Shown: positions 8,705-16,109 of the stretch, piece by piece
How the letters are laid out: every line of letters starts with the position of its first letter
How positions within the stretch are numbered: position 1 is the first letter of the stretch
Assembly: GCA_023443515.1 (NCBI GenBank)
Contig: JAEZUC010000029.1
Coordinates: forward strand, 62,001 to 126,000
DNA length: 64,000 nt
Reading direction: 5' to 3'
DNA from: Bacillota bacterium
GTDB taxonomy: Bacteria; Bacillota; Clostridia; Acetivibrionales; DSM-1351
Notes under the pieces: generated by a model
The model's database searches: none
What the model saw: the letters and a program-made list of their open reading frames with translations, nothing else
What the model was told of the DNA's origin: nothing
Made by a program: the position numbers and the translations under genes

Positions 8705-10051
8705 ATGTCAGTTTTTGAGGGTTTGTCAGGAAAGCTCCAGGAAACAATAAAGAAAATTCGCGGACAGGGCAGAGTATCCGAAAAAGATGTAAAGGATATG
8801 ATGAGAGAAATAAAGCTGGCTCTGCTTGAAGCCGATGTAAATTTTAAGGTTGTTAAGGAATTTATAAGCAAAGTATCTGAAAGAGCGGTAGGGTCTGATG
8901 TATTGGAGAGCCTCACACCGGGACAGCAGGTAGTTAAGATAGTTCATGAAGAACTGATAGAATTGCTTGGCAGGGAGCAGAGCAAAGTTACATTTGCATC
9001 AAAACCTCCCACAATTTTTATGATGGCAGGACTTCAGGGTGCAGGTAAAACCACTACGGCGGGAAAACTTGCAAACCTCTTGAGAAAACAGGGTAAAAAC
9101 CCTTTGCTTGTTGCCTGTGACGTGTACCGTCCGGCAGCTATAAAGCAGCTTCAGGTATTGGGAAATCAGTTGAATATTCCTGTATTTACACTGGAGAACA
9201 ATCAGAATCCTGTTCAAATAGCAAAGGAAGCTGTTACGTTTGCGGAAATGAAACAGCATGATCTGGTTATAATTGACACAGCAGGAAGACTTCATATTGA
9301 CGAAAAGCTCATGGATGAACTGTTGAGTATAAAGGATTCAGTTAAACCCCATGAAATACTTTTGGTGGTTGATTCAATGACAGGTCAGGATGCAGTAAAT
9401 GTATCTGAAACCTTTAATGAAAAGCTCGGCATTGACGGAGTAATCCTTACGAAGCTTGACGGTGACACAAGAGGCGGTGCTGCCTTATCTGTTAAATCTG
9501 TTACAGGTAAGCCAATAAAATTTGCGGCAATGGGTGAAAAACTCAACGATATTGAGCCGTTTTTCCCTGACAGAATGGCATCCAGAATACTAGGCATGGG
9601 AGATGTCCTTAGTCTCATAGAAAAAGCTCAGGAAGCATATGACGAGAAAAAGGCCATTGAACTGGAAAAGAAAATGCGTACCATGACATTTACACTGGAA
9701 GATTTTCTTGACCAAATGCAGCAAATAAAGAAAATGGGGCCTATCGGAGATTTACTTGGCATGATGCCGGGTGTGGACTCGAAGGCTTTGAAGGATATAG
9801 ATATTGATGAAAAGCAGATGGGACGTACTGAGGCTATTATCCAGTCAATGACAAGAAAAGAAAGACTGGATCCGTCAATTATAAACGGGAGTCGCAGGAA
9901 AAGAATTTCCGCGGGAAGCGGTACTACCATACAGGAAGTAAATGCACTCTTAAAGCAGTTTGAACAGATGAAGAAAATGATGAAGATGATGAGTGACATG
10001 GGCAAGAAAGGTAAAAAAGGCGGACTTGGAAAGTTTAAGATGCCTTTTTGA
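8705..10051 (+). CDS. ffh: Signal recognition particle protein Ffh
   Basis: A 448-residue GTPase subunit of the signal recognition particle, which targets nascent membrane and secreted proteins to FtsY and the translocon. The N and G domains occupy about 1-295, with P-loop GLQGAGKTTT, DTAGR and TKLDGD. The methionine-rich M domain (about 300-448) ends in a lysine/glycine tail that binds SRP RNA. Length and motifs are normal for the family. GGAGG lies eight bases before the ATG. It precedes rpsP in the usual Firmicute order. Confidence 0.97.
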   Translation: MSVFEGLSGKLQETIKKIRGQGRVSEKDVKDMMREIKLALLEADVNFKVVKEFISKVSERAVGSDVLESLTPGQQVVKIVHEELIELLGREQSKVTFASKPPTIFMMAGLQGAGKTTTAGKLANLLRKQGKNPLLVACDVYRPAAIKQLQVLGNQLNIPVFTLENNQNPVQIAKEAVTFAEMKQHDLVIIDTAGRLHIDEKLMDELLSIKDSVKPHEILLVVDSMTGQDAVNVSETFNEKLGIDGVILTKLDGDTRGGAALSVKSVTGKPIKFAAMGEKLNDIEPFFPDRMASRILGMGDVLSLIEKAQEAYDEKKAIELEKKMRTMTFTLEDFLDQMQQIKKMGPIGDLLGMMPGVDSKALKDIDIDEKQMGRTEAIIQSMTRKERLDPSIINGSRRKRISAGSGTTIQEVNALLKQFEQMKKMMKMMSDMGKKGKKGGLGKFKMPF

Positions 10052-10093
10052 TAAATGATTTTGATTATAATCCTTTGAAGGAGGTGAAAATAA

Positions 10094-10339
10094 ATGGCAG
10101 TAAAGATTCGTTTAAAGAGAATGGGTGCTAAGAAGAACCCTTTTTACAGAGTAGTTGTTGCTGATTCAAGATACCCAAGAGACGGTAGATTTATCGAAGA
10201 AATCGGTACTTATAATCCTGTTGTAGAACCAGCTCAGATTAAAATTGATGCTGAGAAGGCTCAAAAGTGGATAAAGAATGGTGCACAACCAACTGATACA
10301 GTTAAGTCACTTCTTAAGAAGCAAGGTATTGTTGAATAA
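10094..10339 (+). CDS. rpsP: 30S ribosomal protein S16
   Basis: An 81-residue small-subunit protein with the family opening MAVKIRLKRMGAKKNPFYRVVVADSR and the downstream DGRFIEEIGTYNP block. A strong GAAGGAGG ribosome binding site precedes the ATG. It is needed for 30S assembly. It lies 40 bases after ffh and is followed by a hairpin that may attenuate read-through into khpA. Confidence 0.97.
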   Translation: MAVKIRLKRMGAKKNPFYRVVVADSRYPRDGRFIEEIGTYNPVVEPAQIKIDAEKAQKWIKNGAQPTDTVKSLLKKQGIVE

Positions 10340-10350
10340 TTATCTAAAGC

Positions 10351-10386
10351 ATAAAACAAAGGGGCTAAAAGGCCCTTGTGTTTTAT
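10351..10386 (+). terminator. Hairpin after rpsP, terminator or attenuator
   Basis: ATAAAACA-AAGGGGC pairs with GGCCCTTGTGTTTTAT around a TAAAA loop. It may set the ribosomal protein to downstream gene ratio. Confidence 0.6.
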
Positions 10387-10483
10387 TTGGCTGGGTTAGC
10401 CTCTTTTATTCTCTTACATATTGAGAATAAAGGAATTCATTTAGTTACAATTCGAAAGCCACTTTAGGCTCATGGAGGCTAAT

Positions 10484-10717
10484 ATGATGAAAGAATTACT
10501 TGAAAGTATTGCAAGGGCCCTTGTGGATTTTCCCGATGAGGTTTTTGTAAACGAAATTCAAAATGAAAAGTCTATAATTCTTGAACTCAAAGTTTCAAAA
10601 GACGATATGGGTAAGGTTATAGGCAAACAAGGCAGAATTGCCAAAGCAATCAGAACTGTTGTCAAGGCTGCTGCAGTCAAGGATAACAGAAGAGTGGTTG
10701 TTGATATCATTCAGTAA
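10484..10717 (+). CDS. khpA: KH-domain RNA-binding protein KhpA (YlqC)
   Basis: A 77-residue single KH domain with the signature GKVIGKQGRIAKAIR, matching the conserved RNA chaperone encoded between rpsP and rimM in Firmicutes. It binds RNA, usually with KhpB, and affects translation and cell division. ATG 10484 or 10487 follows GGAGG; the in-frame ATG at 10472 is part of the Shine-Dalgarno segment (ATGGAGG) and is rejected. Confidence 0.93.
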   Translation: MMKELLESIARALVDFPDEVFVNEIQNEKSIILELKVSKDDMGKVIGKQGRIAKAIRTVVKAAAVKDNRRVVVDIIQ

Positions 10718-10720
10718 GAT

Positions 10721-10738
10721 AAGGGGCATAAGCCCCTT
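10721..10738 (+). other. Short hairpin between khpA and rimM
   Basis: AAGGGGC pairs perfectly with GCCCCTT around ATAA. There is no long T-run, so it may be an mRNA processing or stability element rather than a terminator. Confidence 0.45.
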
Positions 10739-10785
10739 TACTTGCGTTTGGAAAGTTATATTTTCAGTAAAGGCAAGGTGACAAT

Positions 10786-11295
10786 ATGCTGGAATATTTG
10801 GTTGTAGGACAATTGGTAAATACCCATGGCGTAAAGGGCGAACTAAAGGCAACAGCTCAAACTGATGATCCTCAGAGGTTTAAACAACTAAAATGGGTTT
10901 ATATAGATAAAAATGGCAGCCTTGAAAAGCACAATATTAGCGGTGTTAAATTTTTCAAGCAGTTCGTTATAATAAAATTTGAGGGCATAGACAGTATAGA
11001 AGAGGCTGAGAAGCTAAAGGGTTTTTACATCAAGGTAGATAGGGCAAATGCTGTAAAGCTCCCTAAGAATTCCTTTTTTATTACTGATATTATTGGCCTT
11101 AAGGTTTATGACGAAAATAATCAACTTCTCGGTGAATTAAGGGACGTAATACAGACCGGCAGTAATGATGTATATGTTGTAAGAGATTCTGATTCAAAAG
11201 AAATTCTCATACCTGCACTAAAGAGTGTTGTGAAGGAAATTTCCATAGAAGAAGGAAAAATTTTAGTTATATTACCGAAAGGACTGCTTGATTAA
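10786..11295 (+). CDS. rimM: 16S rRNA processing protein RimM
   Basis: A 169-residue 30S maturation factor that works with S19. The N-terminal RimM barrel opens LVVGQLVNTHGVKGELK, and a C-terminal PRC-barrel is marked by FFITDIIGLKVYD and ILIPALKSVVKEI. Its TAA shares a base with the ATG of trmD (TAATG), so the two are translationally coupled. Confidence 0.95.
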   Translation: MLEYLVVGQLVNTHGVKGELKATAQTDDPQRFKQLKWVYIDKNGSLEKHNISGVKFFKQFVIIKFEGIDSIEEAEKLKGFYIKVDRANAVKLPKNSFFITDIIGLKVYDENNQLLGELRDVIQTGSNDVYVVRDSDSKEILIPALKSVVKEISIEEGKILVILPKGLLD

Positions 11296-11984
11296 TGAAA
11301 TTTGACGTACTAACGCTATTTCCGGAATTATTTGTTAGTGTAATGGGAGAAAGCATTATTGGTCGTGCCCAGAAAAACGGCCTTGTTGAAATAAATGCGG
11401 TAAATATCAGAGATTATTCAAAAGACAAGCACAGGAAAGTAGACGACTATCCTTTTGGCGGGGGCAATGGAATGGTAATGATGTGTCAGCCTGTTATAGA
11501 TGCTTACAAAGCCGTAACAGAAGGAATAAGGCACAAGCCAAAAGTAATATACATGAGTCCCCAGGGAAATGTATTGACACAGGAAATGGCAAAGGAGCTG
11601 TCAAAGCAGGAACATCTGATTCTTTTGTGCGGACACTACGAAGGTATAGATGAACGCATAATAGAGGAAATAGTTGACGAAGAAATTTCTATAGGGGATT
11701 ATGTACTGACAGGCGGTGAGCTGCCGGCTATGGTACTTATTGATTGCGTAAGCAGGCTTATCCCCGGAGTATTGTCAACAGAAGGCTCTTTCAGTGACGA
11801 GTCACATTTTAACGGACTTCTGGAATATCCTCAGTATACAAGGCCCGCAGATTATAACGGAAATAAAGTTCCTGATGTATTGTTGTCGGGACATCATGCC
11901 AATATAGAGAAATGGCGTATGCAGCAGTCCTTGGACAGAACCAGGGAAAAAAGACCTGATTTATATGAGAAATTTACAAAATAA
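11295..11984 (+). CDS. trmD: tRNA (guanine-N1)-methyltransferase TrmD
   Basis: A 229-residue SPOUT-fold enzyme that methylates G37 of tRNAs from SAM. The family motifs are present: opening FDVLTLFPELF, the knot region LLCGHYEGIDERI, GDYVLTGGELPA, and the C-terminal RPDLYEKF. It overlaps rimM by one base. In most Firmicutes rplS follows directly; here about 9.4 kb of sulfur- and nitrogenase-like genes separate them. Confidence 0.97.
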   Translation: MKFDVLTLFPELFVSVMGESIIGRAQKNGLVEINAVNIRDYSKDKHRKVDDYPFGGGNGMVMMCQPVIDAYKAVTEGIRHKPKVIYMSPQGNVLTQEMAKELSKQEHLILLCGHYEGIDERIIEEIVDEEISIGDYVLTGGELPAMVLIDCVSRLIPGVLSTEGSFSDESHFNGLLEYPQYTRPADYNGNKVPDVLLSGHHANIEKWRMQQSLDRTREKRPDLYEKFTK

Positions 11985-12056
11985 TATTAAGTAACAAAGC
12001 AGGCATTGCTCATAAACTTGAGTAGTGCTTTTTGTTTTAAATTTTAAATATATCTA

Positions 12057-12085
12057 TTGACAAATAATTCAAGTAGTAATATACT
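12057..12085 (+). promoter_or_regulatory. Sigma-A type promoter for the yezD-like gene and sulfur block
   Basis: TTGACA (12057-12062), a 17-base spacer and TATACT (12080-12085). About 80 bases of untranslated leader follow, including taGGAATTatta near 12125-12135, a half-site shape seen in some CymR-type cysteine-regulon operators; that link is speculative. Confidence 0.65.
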
Positions 12086-12167
12086 ATCAATAACATATCA
12101 AACATATATGAATTATAAATTAACTAGGAATTATTATTTTTAATTGAATGAAGAAGGTGGTGCTATT

Positions 12168-12338
12168 ATGAGTCAACATCAGCAAAATATTGAGCAATCG
12201 AAAGTACCAATTTCAGAACAAGATATTCAAAAGCTGTATGATATGGCCAAATCACTAAGGTATGGCTCAATCACTCTGGTTTTTCAGGATGGAAATCTGA
12301 TACAGCTGGAGAAAAATGAAAAAGTCAGGGTAAAATAG
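12168..12338 (+). CDS. YezD-like small protein (DUF2292)
   Basis: A 56-residue protein with the DUF2292/YezD signature (lrYGSITLVFQDGNLIQLEKNEKVR). Family members are small proteins commonly encoded beside sulfur-assimilation genes; their biochemical role is unknown. The start is ATG 12168 after AAGGTGGTG; an in-frame TTG further upstream reads through the Shine-Dalgarno segment and is rejected. It is the first gene of the sulfur/nitrogenase-like block and is followed by a strong hairpin with a T-run, so most transcripts may stop before the nifB-like gene. Confidence 0.8.
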   Translation: MSQHQQNIEQSKVPISEQDIQKLYDMAKSLRYGSITLVFQDGNLIQLEKNEKVRVK

Positions 12339-12395
12339 TTTTTATTACATACTTAATTTTTATGATATAGATTTAGTTGACTAAAAAAATTAGAG

Positions 12396-12438
12396 GCTAA
12401 GTTAAAACCATTGTTGGTTTTACTTGGCTTTTTTTTAT
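12396..12438 (+). terminator. Terminator or attenuator between the yezD-like and nifB-like genes
   Basis: A stem of about 14 bp (12396-12410 with 12414-12428) with a three-base loop is followed by a run of eight T, which is strong intrinsic terminator geometry. The nifB-like ribosome binding site lies only 15 bases further on. Confidence 0.75.
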
Positions 12439-12466
12439 TGTATAAAACGCAAAGGGGGGCGACACT

Positions 12467-13339
12467 ATAACAAACCTAAAAATTAATCATCTTTTAGGAA
12501 AACACCCGTGCTTTAGTGCAAGGGCACATTTTAAATACGGAAGAATACATTTGCCTGTTAGTCCTACATGTAACATTCAGTGCAAATTCTGCAAAAGATG
12601 CATTAATAAAGTTGAAAACAGACCGGGAGTTGCAGCAAAAGTACTTACTCCGAAGGAAGCTGTTAAGATAGTAGCTAAAGCTTTGGAACTTTGCCCTGAA
12701 ATAAGTGTGGTAGGCATTGCAGGCCCTGGAGAAACACTGGCTACAGAAAATGCTCTTGAGACTTTTGAAATGTTGGACTCTGAATACCCTGATTTAATTA
12801 AATGCCTTAGCACAAACGGCCTTATGCTAGACAAATACTCCCAGCGAATCGTTAACGCAGGTATAAAAACAGTGTCGGTAACCGTAAACGCTGTGGAGCC
12901 GGAAATTCTACAGTATATCTGTACAGGAGTATATTGGGACGGCGTCTATTTAAAAGGATATGAGGGAGCTGAAAAGCTGATACAAGAACAAATAAAGGGA
13001 ATAGAAAAACTGAGTAGCAAAGGTGTAGCTGTAAAGGTAAACACTGTGCTGATACCGGATCTCAATTACGAACATATTGAAGAAATTGCACGGGTAGCCT
13101 CCAAAGCCGGGGCATCCATTATAAATATAATTCCACTCATTCCCCAGCATGAAATGAAAAGTTTCAGACCCCCTGATTGCAATGAATTGAACAATGCCAG
13201 AGAGTGTGCAGGAAAATATCTGGATGTTTTCAGACATTGCAGGCAATGCAGAGCAGATGCATGTGGTATTCCGGGGAAAGGCAAGGAACTTGGAAATTTG
13301 CTTTATGATTTTCCCATGGAAACCTTTTCACATGGCTAA
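12467..13339 (+). CDS. NifB-like radical SAM protein, apparently initiated at ATA
   Basis: A 290-residue homologue of the radical SAM core of NifB, which builds the 8Fe core cluster of nitrogenase cofactors. The conserved NifB N-terminus HPCFSARAHFKYGRIHLPVSP and the CX3CX2C cluster motif (CNIQCKFC, residues 35-42) are present, as is a C-terminal cysteine group (CRQCRADACGIPG). No ATG, GTG or TTG precedes the conserved block after the in-frame stop at 12443. The only codon well spaced from AGGGGGG (12453-12459) is ATA at 12467, giving (M)TNLKINHLLGKHPCFS. TTG 12551 would delete the conserved N-terminus. It has no fused NifX domain; that is a separate gene just downstream. Confidence 0.85.
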   Translation: MTNLKINHLLGKHPCFSARAHFKYGRIHLPVSPTCNIQCKFCKRCINKVENRPGVAAKVLTPKEAVKIVAKALELCPEISVVGIAGPGETLATENALETFEMLDSEYPDLIKCLSTNGLMLDKYSQRIVNAGIKTVSVTVNAVEPEILQYICTGVYWDGVYLKGYEGAEKLIQEQIKGIEKLSSKGVAVKVNTVLIPDLNYEHIEEIARVASKAGASIINIIPLIPQHEMKSFRPPDCNELNNARECAGKYLDVFRHCRQCRADACGIPGKGKELGNLLYDFPMETFSHG

Positions 13340-13366
13340 TAAGTAAATAAATAACTGGAGGCTAAT

Positions 13367-13714
13367 ATGGCTTATAAAATAGCAGTAGCCAGCAGTGACG
13401 GCAAGGTGGTAAACCAGCATTTCGGCCACTGCAGGCAATTTTTGATATTTCAAACAGATGATACCGGGAAGTCGAATTTTATTGAAAAGAGGAGCACAAG
13501 CCCTGCATGTAGCAGTGGTGAACATAGTGAAGTATCAATGCAACAGGTGGTCACACTACTAGAGGACTGTAAAGCGGTAGCTGCTGCACAAATAGGTCTA
13601 GGCGCCGTTCAGGCTCTCATGATGGCAAAAATAAGGGCCTTTTGTGCTGTAGGTATAATAGAACAGGTTCTTGAAAAAGTAAATGAAACTTTAAATATAA
13701 AGACAGAAAACTAA
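13367..13714 (+). CDS. NifX/NafY-like dinitrogenase cofactor-binding protein
   Basis: A 115-residue protein of the NifX/NifB-C-terminal family (PF02579). It opens IAVASSDGKVVNQHFGHCRQFLIFQ, with the conserved NqHFGhc cofactor-contact region, and ends ICAVGIIEQVLE-like. Such proteins carry iron-sulfur or FeMo-type cofactor precursors. GGAGG precedes the ATG by six bases. It is 27 bases after the NifB-like gene and 16 before the NifH-like gene, in the same operon, and probably hands the NifB product to the D/K-like proteins. Confidence 0.88.
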   Translation: MAYKIAVASSDGKVVNQHFGHCRQFLIFQTDDTGKSNFIEKRSTSPACSSGEHSEVSMQQVVTLLEDCKAVAAAQIGLGAVQALMMAKIRAFCAVGIIEQVLEKVNETLNIKTEN

Positions 13715-13730
13715 TATTGGGAGGCTAAAA

Positions 13731-14609
13731 ATGGCTAAAAAAATAAAACAAATTGCAATCTACGGTAAAGGTGGTATTGGAAAATCAACTACAACTTCAA
13801 ATATAAGTGCCGCTCTTTCAGTAGCAGGATATAAGGTAATGCAGTTTGGGTGCGACCCAAAGAGTGATTCAACAAACACACTGAGGGGCGGTAATTACAT
13901 CCCTACTGTTTTAGACACTCTTAGAGAAAAAAACACAGTAAAGGCTCACGAGGTTATTTTTGAGGGGTTTAACGGAATTTACTGCGTAGAGGCAGGTGGT
14001 CCTGCACCGGGTGTAGGATGTGCCGGAAGAGGTATTATTACCGCTGTTCAGCTGTTCAAACAGCAGAATATTTTTGAAGAGCTTGATTTGGATTATGTTA
14101 TATATGATGTTCTTGGTGATGTTGTTTGCGGCGGGTTCGCCGTTCCGATAAGAGAAGGAATTGCAGAACATGTTTTCACGGTTTCATCAGCTGATTTTAT
14201 GGCAGTTTACGCTGCGAACAACCTGTTTAAGGGAATACATAAGTATTCCAATTCAGGGGGAGCCTTACTTGGCGGTGTCATAGCAAATTCTATAAATGTA
14301 CCTTATGCAAAGGATATTATAGACGATTTTGCCAAACAAACGCATACACAGGTAGTCGAATATGTACCAAGGTCTGTAACAGTTACTCAAAGCGAATTAC
14401 AAGGAAAAACTACCATTGAGGCTGCCCCTGACTCACAACAGGCAAAAATATATAAAGCTCTTGCAGCAAAAATAGCAGGACATGAGGAATCAAAGGTTCC
14501 ATCACCGTTGGAAGTGAAGGAACTCAGAAACTGGGCTGCAAAATGGGGAGATTATTTGCTGGCTCTTGAAACAGGTGAAATCAGGACAGAAGCAGCAGGA
14601 AATCTATAA
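13731..14609 (+). CDS. NifH-like nitrogenase-type iron protein (MarH-like)
   Basis: A 292-residue ATP-dependent electron donor of the NifH/BchL superfamily. The P-loop is YGKGGIGKST (residues 11-20). The two [4Fe-4S] ligands are present as Cys97 (GVGCAGRG) and Cys133 (DVVCGGFA), and the Arg that is ADP-ribosylated in some NifH proteins is Arg100. It should transfer electrons to the D/K-like complex encoded next. The family includes true NifH and nitrogenase-like reductases. Its partners and the PLP-enzyme context favour a nitrogenase-like sulfur system such as methylthio-alkane reductase; this functional choice is inference. Confidence 0.88.
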   Translation: MAKKIKQIAIYGKGGIGKSTTTSNISAALSVAGYKVMQFGCDPKSDSTNTLRGGNYIPTVLDTLREKNTVKAHEVIFEGFNGIYCVEAGGPAPGVGCAGRGIITAVQLFKQQNIFEELDLDYVIYDVLGDVVCGGFAVPIREGIAEHVFTVSSADFMAVYAANNLFKGIHKYSNSGGALLGGVIANSINVPYAKDIIDDFAKQTHTQVVEYVPRSVTVTQSELQGKTTIEAAPDSQQAKIYKALAAKIAGHEESKVPSPLEVKELRNWAAKWGDYLLALETGEIRTEAAGNL

Positions 14610-14627
14610 TAAAGGAGATTGGAAAAA

Positions 14628-16109
14628 TTGAGCAACATAAATATAAAAAGCCCTGAGGTTCAGGTAAGAGAAGTGCGGTTAGGTTCCATAACAGGCTTTG
14701 AAGGAACAGCCGGGGAGCTTGTAAAGTGTGCCAGAGCAGGTAATTTGCAGGATAAATCAAGAAGCTTCAGCCAGTGTATGGGTTGCAGTTCCAGAAATGC
14801 ATTCTGCCAACTGTCAATGATAAAAGATGCAGTTGTTATAAATCATGCACCGGTAGGTTGCTCCGGGGATTTTTTCGGCTTCAATTTTACGTATCGGGTA
14901 GGGCAGATGGAAAGAAATCTGCCTCCCGCAATAGGCAGATATTTTAATACAAATATCGAAGAAAAGGATACTATTTTCGGAGCTACCCAAAAGCTTGAAG
15001 CAACTATAAGAGAGGTATATGCAAGGCTTAAACCCAATGCTGTTTTCATAACTACCTCCTGTGCCTCTTCCATCATAGGGGATGATGTGGAGTCAGTTGC
15101 CAACAGTTTGACTGATGAACTTGGAATCCCTGTAGTTGCATGTTTCTGCGAAGGGTTCCGGTCTAAAATATGGACTACGGGCTTCGATTCTGCCTACCAT
15201 TCTATAGTACGAAAAATAGTTAAACCACCCAGAAAAAAGAGTAACAAGGTTAATATAATTAATTTCTGGGGTTCTCATATATTTGACGAGCTTTTAAGAC
15301 CCTTGGGCTACGAACCCAACTATATAGTGCCCTTTTCTACTATTGCAGATTTAGAATACATATCTGAAGCGACTGCAACTATTCAGATATGTCCTACTCT
15401 GGGAACGTATTTCGGTGCTGCTTTAGAGGAAATATACGGGGTACCTGAAATTAAAGCACCTCCGGCATATGGTATTAACGGTACTGACAACTGGATGAGA
15501 GAATTAGGAAAGGTACTGGACAGACAGGAAGAAGTAGAAGAAATAATCGTGAAAGAGCATATAAGAGTTATTCCAATTCTTGAAGAATACAGGAATAAGT
15601 TCAAAGGTACAACAGCTTATGTTACAGCAGGAGCATCCCACGGTCATGCTTTGATTGCTCTCTTAAGAGAGCTTGGATTATCTGTGCAAGGAGCTGCCAT
15701 ATTCCACCATGACCCTGTTTATGATAACGGTGAGCATGATTCTGACACTCTGTTACATACAATAAACACATATGGTGATGTACATAATTACAATGTCTGC
15801 AATAAGCAGGCTTTTGAACTTGTAAATATTTTAAACAGGATGAGGCCGGATATTATGATTGCAAGGCATGGGGGAATGACACTGTGGGGTGCAAAGCTGG
15901 GAATACCTACATTACTTATAGGGGATGAACAATTTGGTTTCGGATATCAGGGGGTTCTTAATTATGCGCAAAGGATATTAGAGACACTTGATAACAGAGA
16001 ATTTGTTTCAAATTTAGCAAAACACAGCACGATGCCATATACAAAATGGTGGCTTGACCAGAACCCATTTTCATTTCTTGGAGGTAATGTACATGTTGAA
16101 GTTTATTGA
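14628..16109 (+). CDS. NifD-like nitrogenase component subunit (MarD-like)
   Basis: A 493-residue homologue of the nitrogenase alpha subunit. TTG 14628 is preferred because AAAGGAG lies eight or so bases upstream; TTG 14619 is too close. P-cluster type ligands are present: C50/C53 region (SQCMGCSS), C78 (HAPVGCSGD) and C145 (TTSCASSIIGDDV). A Cys at 255 (IQICPTLGTYFG, before EEIYGVP) aligns with the FeMo-cofactor Cys275 of Azotobacter NifD. The segment aligning with the cofactor His442 reads LGIPTLLIGDEQFGFGYQG and has no His. This is consistent with a nitrogenase-like reductase rather than a dinitrogenase. It overlaps the K gene by 17 bases. Confidence 0.82.
   Translation: MSNINIKSPEVQVREVRLGSITGFEGTAGELVKCARAGNLQDKSRSFSQCMGCSSRNAFCQLSMIKDAVVINHAPVGCSGDFFGFNFTYRVGQMERNLPPAIGRYFNTNIEEKDTIFGATQKLEATIREVYARLKPNAVFITTSCASSIIGDDVESVANSLTDELGIPVVACFCEGFRSKIWTTGFDSAYHSIVRKIVKPPRKKSNKVNIINFWGSHIFDELLRPLGYEPNYIVPFSTIADLEYISEATATIQICPTLGTYFGAALEEIYGVPEIKAPPAYGINGTDNWMRELGKVLDRQEEVEEIIVKEHIRVIPILEEYRNKFKGTTAYVTAGASHGHALIALLRELGLSVQGAAIFHHDPVYDNGEHDSDTLLHTINTYGDVHNYNVCNKQAFELVNILNRMRPDIMIARHGGMTLWGAKLGIPTLLIGDEQFGFGYQGVLNYAQRILETLDNREFVSNLAKHSTMPYTKWWLDQNPFSFLGGNVHVEVY

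Noticed and set aside
12551..13339. NifB-like gene starting at TTG 12551
   Set aside because: This would remove the conserved HPCFS...GRIH segment that is intact and in frame just upstream next to a strong ribosome binding site.
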